Shown: positions 16,493-25,795 of the stretch, in pieces
Layout: every line of letters begins with the position of its first letter
Position numbering within the stretch: the stretch's first letter is position 1
DNA from: JBDHWG01 sp046328525
GTDB lineage: Bacteria > Chloroflexota > Anaerolineae > Epilineales > JAHCIE01
Reading direction: 5' to 3'
Assembly (NCBI GenBank): GCA_046328525.1
Contig: JAXLWK010000003.1
Coordinates: 310,001-374,000 of the forward strand
DNA length: 64,000 bases
Made by a program: the position numbers and the translations under genes
Notes under the pieces: generated by a model
Told to the model about the DNA's origin: nothing
What the model saw: the letters and a program-made list of their open reading frames with translations, nothing else
Database searches by the model: none

Positions 16493-19303
16493 GTGAATAA
16501 GAACTACGCCCGACTGCGGGCCATTGCATACGCTCGACGACGCGAACGCAGGCAGACTCATCCGAGGCAGCCGTGGTGGCTGTACGTGGGCCTGGGCTTG
16601 CTCGCCGTCATCCTTCTCGTACCTCTACTGGCCTTCACGGCCACAACCCTGGCGGCGGCGGGCAGCGCCTTCGTCGTCTACAATCGCTACGCCGGCGAGC
16701 TGCGCGACGGGATTAGCAAAGTCAGCTCCGTCCGCGACCGCGACCTTTTTGAGAGCACCCGCATCTATGACCGCAACGGCGTGCTGTTGTATGAGATCGT
16801 GGACCAGGGGCGGCGCACGCCCGTGTCTCTCGATGCCATGCCGAAGACGCTGATTGACGCGACCGTCGCCACCGAAGACGACACGTTCTGGGACAACCCT
16901 GGCTTCGACACGGTGTCCCTCATCCGTGCCGTCGGACAGAACGTGATCGGCGGGCGCACGCTGTCCGGCGCCAGCACCATCACGCAGCAGCTTGTGCGCC
17001 ACGTCGCATTCCCGTATGAAGAGCGCGTCAGCCAGAGCTATGACCGCAAGGTCAAGGAGATCGTCCTGGCCTGGGTGATGACGCAGCGCATGGGCAAGCG
17101 CGACATTCTCCAGACCTACCTGAACGAAATCTACTATGGCAACCTGGCCTACGGCATCGAGGCGGCCGCGAAATCGTTCTTCGGGAAGTCCGCCAACGAG
17201 CTGACACCGGCGGAGGCCACGTTCCTGGCCGGCTTGCCCCAGGCGCCCCTCGACCTGGACCCGTTCTCGCCGTCGGGCTACGAGCGCGCCCGCGCTCGCC
17301 AGAAGGTGGTGCTGGGGCTGATGGCGCGGCACGGCTACCTGACAGAGAAGGAAGCCGACGACATCTACCAGCAGGGCATCAACCTCGTACCCGAGGACAA
17401 GCGGCAGGTGAGCCTGCTCGCGCCCCACTTCGTGAACTACGTCCGCCGCGATCTCGAAGATCGTTTCGGGCCGGACAAGGTCAACCGGGGCGGCTTGCAG
17501 GTGTATACCACGCTCGACATTCGGATGCAGTCGCTGGCCGAAGAGGTCGCCCGCCGCCGCGTGGCCGAGCTGAAGCAGCAGAACGTCACCAACTCGGCCC
17601 TGGTCGCGCTCAAGAACGACACCGGTGAGATTCTGGCGATGCTCGGCAGCGTGGACTACTGGGACAACAGCATTGACGGCCGCGTCAACGTCTCGGTGCG
17701 TGAGCGTCAGCCCGGCTCCTCCATGAAGCCGATCACGTATGCGGCGGCGCTGGAGCGGGGCATCTCGCCCGCCCAGGTGCTGTGGGACGTGCCGATGAAA
17801 GAGAAGATGGCCGACGGGACGTATTACGAGCCGCACAACTATGACGAGAAGTGGCACGGGCCGGTACGCATGCGCGATGCCCTCGCCAACTCGTACAACA
17901 TCCCGGCGGTCAAGGTCATCAAGCAAGTGGGCGTGCAGGAAACGATTGACGCCGCGCACCGGCTCGGCATCACCGGTCTGAATCGCGGGCCGCAGTGGTA
18001 CGGCCTATCGCTGACCCTCGGCGGCGGTGAGGTAACGCTGCTGGACATGGCGACCGCGTACTCGACGCTGGCGCGCGAGGGGCAGTACATCGCGCCGAGC
18101 GGTCTGCTCAAGGTGGTGGACGGCGAGAAGAACGTGCTGTATGAGTTCAAGCCGCCGCAGCCGCAGCTCGTCATGAACCCGGCCGCGACGTACATCGCCA
18201 CGAGCTACATGAGCGACGAGAACGCGCGCATCCCGGCCTTCGGCCCCAACAGCGCCCTGAAGCTGACGCAGCCGGCGGCGGTCAAGACCGGGACAACCAA
18301 CGACTACCGCGACAACTGGACGCTTGGCTACACGCCGTACATGACCGTCGGGGTGTGGGCGGGCAATAGCGACAACTCGCCGATGATCAAGAGTTCGGGC
18401 GTGACGGGCGCGGCGCCGATCTGGCACGATTTCTTCGAGGCCATCTTCGCGTCGCCAGAGCTGCTGGAGGTGCTGCGTCCGGCGCCGGGCGCGCCGCTCA
18501 AGCAGACGTTCGACCGGCCGGCGGATGTGGTAGACGCCAGCATTTGCGCCGTCGGCCCCACGTGCGCGAAGCAGATCAAGGAATTGTTCATCAAGGGGAC
18601 GGAGCCGAAGACCCCCTCCGAGGGTTGGCAGTCGGTCAAGGCCATCGCCGTGGAGACGACGACCCAGACGGAGAAGGGGCCTGAGAAGAAAACGCTGATG
18701 TGCGCCGCCCCGGCCGAGATGACGACAGGCGTCACGCAAGTCAACCTGCCGGTTATGCCGAAGGACCCGGAAGAGGCGAAGCAGGTGTCGGCCTGGCTCC
18801 AATCGTCCAACTGGCCGTCCGGCACGTTGCAGCCGTGTACGGATCAGTGGCTTGCCCTCGCGCAAGCCGGGGTGGACCCGAACAACCCGGCGGCTGTGGC
18901 GGCGGCGGCGCTGACGCCCAGCCCCGCCGATGCCCCGAATAGCAGCGGGCGCGTCGCGGCGCTGGCGCCGGCCAGCCAGGGAGGCGGCATGGCGCTCCAG
19001 CAGTCGCCCGTGGCGGGCATTGTCGGTCCGACCAACGACAGCGTGGTAAAGGGCGTCGTTCCGGTGAACGGGAGCGCCCAGTTCAACCCGGCCGAGGTGC
19101 AGTTCTACAAGGTCGAGTACCGGCCAATCGGCGGCGACTGGATCACGATCGGCGACACGCACAAGAAGCCGACGTCCGGCACGCTGGAGACCTGGCATAC
19201 CGAGGCCCTGGCGCCAGGGGTCTACCAGATCAGGCTGGCGCTGGTGAAGGCGGATGGCAACTTCATGGTTCCGTCCCTGTTGACGGTGCGCGTCGAGAAA
19301 TAG
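16493..19303 (+). CDS. Bifunctional class A penicillin-binding protein
   Basis: 936 residues from the GTG at 16493, with AAGGA 5 nt upstream; an ATG at 16475 that overlaps the small gene is the alternative. After a basic cytoplasmic end and one membrane helix comes a GT51 glycosyltransferase (E128 in TEDDTFW; GASTITQQLVRH) and then a transpeptidase with the active serine S409 (SSMK), SYN and KTGTT motifs. It polymerises and cross-links peptidoglycan. The C-terminal ~95 residues form an extra Ig/fibronectin-like domain after a low-complexity linker. The GT51 EDxxFxxHxG motif carries Asn where His is usual. Confidence 0.95.
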   Translation: MNKNYARLRAIAYARRRERRQTHPRQPWWLYVGLGLLAVILLVPLLAFTATTLAAAGSAFVVYNRYAGELRDGISKVSSVRDRDLFESTRIYDRNGVLLYEIVDQGRRTPVSLDAMPKTLIDATVATEDDTFWDNPGFDTVSLIRAVGQNVIGGRTLSGASTITQQLVRHVAFPYEERVSQSYDRKVKEIVLAWVMTQRMGKRDILQTYLNEIYYGNLAYGIEAAAKSFFGKSANELTPAEATFLAGLPQAPLDLDPFSPSGYERARARQKVVLGLMARHGYLTEKEADDIYQQGINLVPEDKRQVSLLAPHFVNYVRRDLEDRFGPDKVNRGGLQVYTTLDIRMQSLAEEVARRRVAELKQQNVTNSALVALKNDTGEILAMLGSVDYWDNSIDGRVNVSVRERQPGSSMKPITYAAALERGISPAQVLWDVPMKEKMADGTYYEPHNYDEKWHGPVRMRDALANSYNIPAVKVIKQVGVQETIDAAHRLGITGLNRGPQWYGLSLTLGGGEVTLLDMATAYSTLAREGQYIAPSGLLKVVDGEKNVLYEFKPPQPQLVMNPAATYIATSYMSDENARIPAFGPNSALKLTQPAAVKTGTTNDYRDNWTLGYTPYMTVGVWAGNSDNSPMIKSSGVTGAAPIWHDFFEAIFASPELLEVLRPAPGAPLKQTFDRPADVVDASICAVGPTCAKQIKELFIKGTEPKTPSEGWQSVKAIAVETTTQTEKGPEKKTLMCAAPAEMTTGVTQVNLPVMPKDPEEAKQVSAWLQSSNWPSGTLQPCTDQWLALAQAGVDPNNPAAVAAAALTPSPADAPNSSGRVAALAPASQGGGMALQQSPVAGIVGPTNDSVVKGVVPVNGSAQFNPAEVQFYKVEYRPIGGDWITIGDTHKKPTSGTLETWHTEALAPGVYQIRLALVKADGNFMVPSLLTVRVEK

Positions 19304-19368
19304 CAGCGGGGCGGCGGACGGTGATCACCCTTCCGCCGCGTGATCCTCTCTCACTCGGAGAATGTAGC

Positions 19369-19830
19369 ATGGACAACGCAGAGGCGATGAAGAGTCAGGT
19401 CGAGGTGATTGATGCGGCGGCGCAGGCGGCGAAGGCGGCGGCCGACGCAGCGGCGGCCCAGGCCGCGGCGGCGCAGGCCGCGGCGATGCAGGCGGAGGCG
19501 CACGGCGACGAGATTCAGCGGGCGGTCAAGAAAGCGACCCAGAAAGAGCCGAACTATTTTGCCCTGGGCTTCTTTGTGGGCTTCGCCGCTGGCCTGGCCG
19601 CCGCCGTCGTGTTCTCCCCGCGCTCCGGCGAGGAGACGCGCACCCTTATCCAGTACCGCCTCCGCGAGAGCGGCCGGCCGCTGCCGATGACGCCCCCGAC
19701 GGCTGACGTGGCGGCGGCGTATGGCGTGGATGCGCCCCCCGTCGGGCACTCCCCATTCCAGAGCGGCCTGGAGACAGGCGCCCCGCCCCAAAAGGAACCC
19801 GGCGCGCCGACGACGCCGACGAACTTCTGA
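19369..19830 (+). CDS. YtxH-like small membrane protein with Ala-rich coiled coil
   Basis: 153 residues. Residues 10-60 are an Ala/Gln-rich predicted coiled coil. A membrane helix with small residues follows (about 60-82, GFFVGFAAGLAAAVVFSP) and then SGEETR, the hallmark of YtxH-domain stress proteins. The C-terminus is Pro-rich. ATG at 19369 has GGAG 8 nt upstream. It lies 65 bp after the PBP and ends in an intrinsic terminator. Precise function unknown. Confidence 0.7.
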   Translation: MDNAEAMKSQVEVIDAAAQAAKAAADAAAAQAAAAQAAAMQAEAHGDEIQRAVKKATQKEPNYFALGFFVGFAAGLAAAVVFSPRSGEETRTLIQYRLRESGRPLPMTPPTADVAAAYGVDAPPVGHSPFQSGLETGAPPQKEPGAPTTPTNF

Positions 19831-19855
19831 GACCGCGGCGACTGGGAAAAACGCA

Positions 19856-19891
19856 ACAACCCGCTCCTTGAAGAGAGCGGGTTGTCCTTTT
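19856..19891. terminator. Intrinsic terminator between convergent genes
   Basis: ACAACCCGCTC and GAGCGGGTTGT form an 11-bp stem with a short loop, followed by CCTTTT. It lies between the YtxH-like gene and the rpsD gene. Confidence 0.82.
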
Positions 19892-19908
19892 ATCGGGTTG
19901 AGGTCGCG

Positions 19909-20514
<606 letters not shown>

Positions 20515-20608
20515 GTGTAGCTTTCCCTCCACAATACAGGTACGGTCGAACGGATAGCTCTGCAGGGTTTCCGATTCATCCGTTGCGAGTTATCAACAAT
20601 AGCGCCTA

Positions 20609-20637
20609 ATAATAGCACGAAACGTCGCCAAGTCCAA
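20609..20637 (-). promoter_or_regulatory. Promoter of rpsD
   Basis: TTGGAC (20637-20632), 17 bp, TATTAT (20614-20609) on the minus strand. The leader of about 90 nt could hold an autoregulatory structure, but none was recognised. Confidence 0.7.
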
Positions 20638-20726
20638 AAAATCGCAGCACGCTCCTTCGGCCTGGTTTCGTTATACTTTGCTTGCACGAGGCACAGGCCG
20701 GGACACTCGGCTTTCAGGAGAATACA

Positions 20727-21491
20727 ATGACAGTCGCACGAAGCAACCCCGCGCATGAGCAGACCGCCTCCCACGCGGCGCCGCCCCTGGGCGATCTCAC
20801 ACTGACTGCTGACTTTATGCAATACATGCTTGACTGGTACCGCGCGTTGACGCCGATGCCGCTTTCGGCGGCATTCGCCGACCCCGGCCGCGCCGCGCTT
20901 GTCTCCGTGGATCTGACGGTCGGATTTGCCTACGAAGGCGCGTTATCCAGCCCGCGCGTCGCGGCGCTCGTGCCGCGCGCCGCCGACCTGTTCCGCCGCG
21001 CCTGGGGCCACGGCGTGCGGCATTTCATCATTCCGCAGGACACGCACAGCCCGGACACGCCGGAGTTCGCCGCGTTTGCGCCCCACTGCATGCGCGACAC
21101 GCCCGAGTCGCAGATGGCGCCCGAATTAGCCGCGCTCCCGTTCAGGTCGTCGTTCATCATCCAGGAGAAGAACTCGCTGAGCCAGACGATTGACACCCAG
21201 TGGGAGGCGTGGCTGGCGGCGCACCCGGACGTCACTGATTTCGTCGTCATCGGCGACTGCACGGACTTCTGCATCTACCAGTCGGCCATGTTCCTGCGCC
21301 TCCAGGCCAATGCCCTGAACTTGCCCGACCGTCGCGTCATCGTCCCGGCCAATCTCGTGGACACCTACGATCTCAGCGTGTCGTTGGCGGCTGACATCGG
21401 CGCGATGCCACACCCGGCCGACTTCTTCCACCTTGTCTTTCTGTATCACATGGCGCTGAACGGCATCGAGGTCGTCGCGGCGTTGACGTGA
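20727..21491 (+). CDS. Isochorismatase-like cysteine hydrolase
   Basis: 254 residues from the ATG at 20727, with AGGAG 7 nt upstream. The catalytic triad of the family is visible: Asp in VSVDLTVGF, Lys in IIQEKNS and Cys in GDCTDFCIYQ. The fold includes nicotinamidases, ureidoacrylate hydrolases and similar amidases. The substrate is unknown; the N-terminal ~60 residues before the catalytic Asp are longer than in nicotinamidase. It is monocistronic and followed by a strong hairpin. Confidence 0.82.
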   Translation: MTVARSNPAHEQTASHAAPPLGDLTLTADFMQYMLDWYRALTPMPLSAAFADPGRAALVSVDLTVGFAYEGALSSPRVAALVPRAADLFRRAWGHGVRHFIIPQDTHSPDTPEFAAFAPHCMRDTPESQMAPELAALPFRSSFIIQEKNSLSQTIDTQWEAWLAAHPDVTDFVVIGDCTDFCIYQSAMFLRLQANALNLPDRRVIVPANLVDTYDLSVSLAADIGAMPHPADFFHLVFLYHMALNGIEVVAALT

Positions 21492-21510
21492 GCGCGGAGG
21501 CCGAAAACGA

Positions 21511-21539
21511 CCGAGGGGCTGCATAGTGCAGCCCCTCGG
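21511..21539 (+). terminator. Hairpin after the isochorismatase-like gene
   Basis: CCGAGGGGCTGCA and its perfect complement enclose a 3-nt loop. No T-run follows. It lies between two convergent genes. Confidence 0.6.
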
Positions 21540-21563
21540 CGGTTATCGCTGAGCCGGAGCCGG

Positions 21564-22205
21564 TTAGCCCTGGGCGATTGCCAGGATGCCGATATAGACG
21601 ACGAGGGCGGCGCTGCCGGCGGTGATGCCCAGCAGGGCCAGCCAGGGCGACCTGGCGCGGTTCACGAGCGCCCCAACGCCGAGGGCGACGGCGAGCGCGG
21701 CGGTGTAGGCGCCCCCTGCCCCAATGGCGTCCGCGACGGCGGCCTCAATCTGAAGCGGGCTGAGGAAGGCGAGGAGGCTGCCGGCCAGCGACGCGGTCAG
21801 CATGATTGTGCCGAGAGCGCCGAGGGCGACGGCTGCCCACGCCAGCATGGGGGCCGCAGGCGCGGGCTCTTTGGCCCGGTAAGCGCCGAAGGCGGCGGCT
21901 GCCGCAGCCACGGCGGCGAGGCCGAACAGTAGCCCGGAGGTTGTGTGGCCGAAGAAGAGGCTGATGACGCCGATCCAGCCGAGCGCCACGCTCAGGATCG
22001 CCATGCCGGGCGCCGCTGCGACCCGGGTCAGGACGAGACCGACGACGACGAGAAAGGCGCTCCAGATTGGATCGCTGTCGCCCGGACGCAGAAAGGTAAC
22101 CAGTCCCAGGCCCACAAGGCACCAGCCGGTCAAATGGGAGGTGGTTGACCACGGTGTTCGGCTCACGGCTTGAGGTGTGTCCAGGCGTTCGACTTGTGCG
22201 CTCAT
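21564..22205 (-). CDS. Multi-pass membrane protein of unknown function
   Basis: 213 residues from the ATG at 22205 (MSAQVERLD), which follows AGGGGG. Six to seven hydrophobic helices rich in Gly, Ala and Leu occupy almost the whole chain, with short loops. It resembles HdeD/DUF-type small integral membrane proteins in general shape only. No motif gives a function. Confidence 0.65.
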   Translation of the reverse strand: MSAQVERLDTPQAVSRTPWSTTSHLTGWCLVGLGLVTFLRPGDSDPIWSAFLVVVGLVLTRVAAAPGMAILSVALGWIGVISLFFGHTTSGLLFGLAAVAAAAAAFGAYRAKEPAPAAPMLAWAAVALGALGTIMLTASLAGSLLAFLSPLQIEAAVADAIGAGGAYTAALAVALGVGALVNRARSPWLALLGITAGSAALVVYIGILAIAQG

Positions 22206-22327
22206 CATAGCCCCCTGCATGATACCACAGTCGTTGTAACAATATCAAGTTGTGTCTAATAGTGCTTGTGGCTACTCACGGCTGCGTCTCAACCGTCTGC
22301 CTATGATGACGCTCGTTGGCCGGAAAA

Positions 22328-22352
22328 GTTACGGGCGCGTAACCCCTTTTTT
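22328..22352 (+). terminator. Weak terminator-like hairpin
   Basis: GTTACG and CGTAAC with a GGCG loop, followed by CCCC and six T. Confidence 0.4.
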
Positions 22353-22449
22353 CGGCAATTTGACTTACTTCCGCATAATAAGCATATTCCGAGCCACGAC
22401 CAGGTGAGACTCGATCTTTGCACTTTGCCTATGTGGGGGCTATGGGGGC

Positions 22450-22551
22450 GGTAGCTCCACAGTTTAGCGTGGACGAGCCGAATTCACCCCCTCATCCCCC
22501 CGCCGGCGGGGGGAGCAGAGGGGGGTCTCCACGCTATCGTGTAGAGCTACC
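22450..22551. repeat. 102-bp nested inverted repeat
   Basis: Outer arms GGTAGCTC / GAGCTACC and TAGCGTGGA / TCCACGCTA are separated by a symmetric 7x7 internal loop. Inside lie ACCCCCTC / GAGGGGGGT and an 18-bp palindrome of six C, GCCGGC and six G (22496-22513). This could fold as a long cruciform or RNA hairpin. Size and symmetry resemble a MITE or a REP-type element. Confidence 0.7.
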
Positions 22552-22643
22552 ATGGGGGCCGCAGGCCTCCACAATTTGCCCTCTTTTTGCGTGCGCAGTG
22601 GCACGCCACCTTCACCAAAGCAGGGAAGAGGGACGGTTTGGAG

Positions 22644-22654
22644 GGGCAAGGCCC
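22644..22654. repeat. Left target-site duplication of the IS
   Basis: GGGCAAGGCCC, repeated in the same orientation at 24125-24135. It has the GGG-N5-CCC form. Because the target is palindromic, the duplication could also be read as 9 or 13 bp. Confidence 0.82.
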
Positions 22655-24124
22655 CATAGGCGCTAACTTAAGGGACTCAACATAAAGCACGATGCACCTT
22701 AACAAGTGGACAAGAGAAGCCTTCAGGGTAAGATAAGGGTGTACGATCCACAAACCCTACCCTGGAGGCCGACATGAAGTCTAGCACACCTGAGCCTACA
22801 AGGAAAGGCCCGGCGCCGACCGCGCCACCTGGGCTAAGTGACGCCGAGTGGGAGCGCATCCAACGCATGCTACCGGTCGACCTGGAGGTGACGGCACGCG
22901 ACAGCGGCGCCCTCACCCGACGACGGCAGGTGCGCTGCGCCGCCGACTTGCTGCGGATCGTGCTGGCCTACGCTGTGTGTGACTTCTCGCTGCGTCTGCT
23001 GGGCGTCTGGTGCGTCCTGCGCGGGCTGGGCGACCTGAGCGATGTCGCGCTGCTGAAGCGGGTGCGAGGCAGCCAGCGTTGGCTCGGCAGCCTGCTTGTC
23101 GCCGTCTTGCGCCAGCGGCGGCTCATGCTGGCGGGGCTACCGGTCGTGCGCCTGCGCCTGATCGATGCCACCGTCATCAGTCAGCCGGGCAGCACAGGGA
23201 CTGACTGGCGCGTGCATCTGGGGCTCGATCTGGACGCGCTGTGCTTCGATGCGATCGAGGTGACCGATGCCAAGGGGGCGGAAAGCCTGGTGCGCATCGC
23301 ACCTGATCCGCACGCCATCCAGATCGCCGACTGCATCTACGCCTATCGGCGCAGCTTGCAGACGGGACTGAATCTGGCCGCTCCGCTCATCGTGCGTCTG
23401 CACTGGAGCAATAGCTGCCTGACGGATGCGGAGGGGAGGCGCCTCGACATCTTGGGCTGGCTGCGCTGCCTTCCTGCTGCCCACCACGAGCGTCGGGCGT
23501 GGGTCGGTGACACGCCGCTCCGCTTGATCGCGGCGGCTTTGCCTGCGGCGGCGGCGGCCCGCGCGCGCCAGCGGGTGCGCCGCACGGCCAGCAAGAAGGG
23601 CTACACCCCCAGCCAGGACAGCCTGGATGCAGCGGGCTGGGTACTGCTGGTCACCAACTTGGCTGTCGCAGACTATAGCCTCGCGCTGTGCCTGGCGCTG
23701 TATCGGCTGCGCTGGCAAATCGAACTGGCCATCAAGCGCCTCAAGAGCGTGCTCGACCTGGCCAAGCTGCGGGCGCACGACGCCCAACTGGCGCAGAGCT
23801 ATCTGTTGGCTAAGCTGCTGGCCGCGCTCTGTCTCGACGAGATGACGCGCCGGGTCGGCACACCGCTGGACACCTGGTTGGGCGATGAGCAACGGCCATT
23901 GAGCGCCTGGCGCTGGACAGCTCTGGCTTGGGAAGCCTTGCGCAGTAGTGTGCGCGGTCCGCTCACCCTCGCCGACGTGCTGGCGGCGTTACCCAAGCTG
24001 CGGCGCTTCCTGTGCGATACGCCACGTCGCCGTCGTCAGCATGCGGCGGCGGCCCGCGCCTGGTTAGCTTCTCTTGTCACTTGTTAACGTGCGACACCTG
24101 ACGCGCCTTAAGTTAGCGCCTATG
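22655..24124 (+). mobile_element. Complete IS4-family insertion sequence, 1470 bp
   Basis: Perfect 19-bp terminal inverted repeats (CATAGGCGCTAACTTAAGG at 22655-22673, complement at 24106-24124) enclose one transposase gene and are bounded by an 11-bp direct repeat. The CAT...CTTAAG end and the GGG-N5-CCC target are features known from IS231 and related IS4 elements. Before insertion the site read as a 29-bp palindrome, GGTTTGGAGGGGC-AAG-GCCCCTCCAAACC. Intact ends and an intact gene suggest recent insertion. Confidence 0.92.
22774..24087 (+). CDS. IS4-family DDE transposase
   Basis: 437 residues. It cuts and joins the IS ends. The first Asp is in RLRLIDATVIS, the second in QIADCIYAY, and the glutamate lies in the IS4 signature Y-x2-R-x3-E-x6-K, matched exactly by YRLRWQIELAIKRLK. 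The frame is uninterrupted and fills most of the element; the start ATG at 22774 follows CTGGAGG. It appears functional. Confidence 0.95.
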   Translation: MKSSTPEPTRKGPAPTAPPGLSDAEWERIQRMLPVDLEVTARDSGALTRRRQVRCAADLLRIVLAYAVCDFSLRLLGVWCVLRGLGDLSDVALLKRVRGSQRWLGSLLVAVLRQRRLMLAGLPVVRLRLIDATVISQPGSTGTDWRVHLGLDLDALCFDAIEVTDAKGAESLVRIAPDPHAIQIADCIYAYRRSLQTGLNLAAPLIVRLHWSNSCLTDAEGRRLDILGWLRCLPAAHHERRAWVGDTPLRLIAAALPAAAAARARQRVRRTASKKGYTPSQDSLDAAGWVLLVTNLAVADYSLALCLALYRLRWQIELAIKRLKSVLDLAKLRAHDAQLAQSYLLAKLLAALCLDEMTRRVGTPLDTWLGDEQRPLSAWRWTALAWEALRSSVRGPLTLADVLAALPKLRRFLCDTPRRRRQHAAAARAWLASLVTC

Positions 24125-24135
24125 GGGCAAGGCCC
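24125..24135. repeat. Right target-site duplication of the IS
   Basis: GGGCAAGGCCC, direct repeat of 22644-22654, followed by TCCAAACC after one C, which completes the right half of the original palindrome. Confidence 0.82.
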
Positions 24136-24199
24136 CTCCAAACCACCCCGAACAGAATAGCGCAAAGATAGAGGTGACACATGAATAGGAGGAGACCCC

Positions 24200-25795
24200 G
24201 TGCATAGCTTCTGCTCCAGCCGCTCCGTTGTGATGGCTCCCAACGGCATCGTCGCCACAAGCCAGCCCCTCGCTGCCCAGGCGGGGCTGCGCATCCTTCT
24301 CGCCGGCGGCAACGCCGTGGACGCTGCCGTCGCCACGGCCGCCGTCCTCAACGTTGTCGAGCCTGTCTCGACGGGCATGGGCGGCGATGTCTTTGCCCTG
24401 ATCTGGCATGAGGGCCAGCCCTACGCCCTCAACGCCAGCGGGCGTGCGCCGGCGGCCCTGACCCTCGACCTGTTGCGCTCGCGCGGCTACACGAGCATGC
24501 CGTACCTGGGGCCGCTGCCGATCACAGCGCCGGGCGCGGTCGGCGGGTGGTGCGAGGCCGTCGAGCGCTTCGGCCGCATGAGCCTGGCCGAGGTTCTCGC
24601 GCCGGCGATCGAGTATGCTGAGCGGGGCTTCCCCGTGTCGCCGATCATCGCCCACGGCTGGGCGAACCAGGTTGCCAAGCTGCGCGAGCATAGCGGCGAG
24701 GACGGCGGCGGATACCTCGTCGCGGGGCGCGCGCCGCGAGCGGGCGAGGTGTGGCGGCAGCCGGCGCTGGCGCGGTCTCTGCGCGCAATCGCCGAGGGGG
24801 GACGCGACGCTTACTATCGTGGGCCAATCGCCCAGGCCATCGCCGAAACGGTGCAGGCGGCCGGCGGCGTGCTCACCGAGGAAGACCTGGCGGCGAGTGT
24901 GCCGACGTGGGAGGAGCCAATCAGCGCCGACTATCGCGGTGTGCGCCTGCTTGAGACGCCACCCAACGGTCAGGGGCTGGCCGCCCTCATCGCCCTCGGC
25001 GTGGCGCGCGGGTGGGACCTTTCGGCGCTGGGCTTCGGAAGGGCGGAGTCGGTGCATCTTCTGGCCGAGGCAATGAAGATCGGCTGGGCGGATGCGTTGG
25101 AATACGTCGCCGATCCGGCCTTTGCTCCCGCGCCGCTGGCGGCCCTGCTCAGCGCCGACTACGCCGTGCGCCGAGCGCGGGACGTGACGCCGAGCCGCGC
25201 GGCGCAGTATCCCGCCGGACGGTTCGCGCCGGCCAGCGACACGGTCTATCTGAGCGTCGTGGACAGCGATCGCAACGCCGTGTCGTTCATCAACAGCAAC
25301 TATGCCGGCATCGGCTCCGGGCTTGTGGTGCGCGATTGGGGCATCGCCCTCCAGAATCGCGGCGCGAACTTCAGCCTGGATCCGGCGCACGCGAACGTCG
25401 TCGCGCCGCGCAAGCGCCCGTATCACACGATCATCCCGGCCATGGCCTTGCGCGACGACCGACCGTGGCTCTCGTTCGGCGTCATGGGCGGCTTCATGCA
25501 GCCCCAGGGCCACGTCCAGGTGCTGACGAACATCGCCGATTTCGGGATGGATCCGCAGGCCGCGCTCGACGCGCCGCGCTGGAGCGTCGAGCCGACGACC
25601 GGCGATCTGACGCTGGAGAGCGGGCTGGGCGGGCTGGCGGACGCGCTCGCGGCGATGGGACACCGCGTAGCCGTCGCCGGTCCCGACGAGGGCGGACAAT
25701 TCGGCGGCGGGCAGGTCATCCTGATTGACCCAGCCACGAACATGCTGCACGCCGGGTCGGACCCGCGCAAGGATGGCTGCGCCGTCGGGTATTAG
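24200..25795 (+). CDS. Gamma-glutamyltransferase family protein
   Basis: 531 residues, an Ntn-hydrolase that self-cleaves. The N-terminal part has GGNAVDAAVATAAVLNVVEP and TGMGGD. The nucleophile is T348 in SDTVYLSVVD, aligned with the Thr of the usual TTHxSVVD. It hydrolyses or transfers gamma-glutamyl groups of glutathione-like compounds. No signal peptide is evident, so it may act in the cytoplasm. GTG start at 24200 with AGGAGGAG upstream. The IS ends 75 bp upstream and may have separated it from its original promoter. Its end overlaps the convergent gene by 4 bp. Confidence 0.9.
   Translation: MHSFCSSRSVVMAPNGIVATSQPLAAQAGLRILLAGGNAVDAAVATAAVLNVVEPVSTGMGGDVFALIWHEGQPYALNASGRAPAALTLDLLRSRGYTSMPYLGPLPITAPGAVGGWCEAVERFGRMSLAEVLAPAIEYAERGFPVSPIIAHGWANQVAKLREHSGEDGGGYLVAGRAPRAGEVWRQPALARSLRAIAEGGRDAYYRGPIAQAIAETVQAAGGVLTEEDLAASVPTWEEPISADYRGVRLLETPPNGQGLAALIALGVARGWDLSALGFGRAESVHLLAEAMKIGWADALEYVADPAFAPAPLAALLSADYAVRRARDVTPSRAAQYPAGRFAPASDTVYLSVVDSDRNAVSFINSNYAGIGSGLVVRDWGIALQNRGANFSLDPAHANVVAPRKRPYHTIIPAMALRDDRPWLSFGVMGGFMQPQGHVQVLTNIADFGMDPQAALDAPRWSVEPTTGDLTLESGLGGLADALAAMGHRVAVAGPDEGGQFGGGQVILIDPATNMLHAGSDPRKDGCAVGY

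Larger units (their letters stand above)
22206..22654. other. Non-coding region rich in palindromes, left of the IS element
   Basis: About 450 bp without a credible gene. It contains a weak terminator-like hairpin (22328-22352), a 102-bp nested inverted repeat (22450-22551), and half of a 29-bp palindrome interrupted by the IS. Short frames here lack ribosome binding sites and family matches. It may be a decayed mobile element or a dispersed repeat cluster. Confidence 0.6.

Noticed and set aside
22266..22666. Short frames left of the IS
   Set aside because: No ribosome binding sites or family similarity; they cross inverted repeats.
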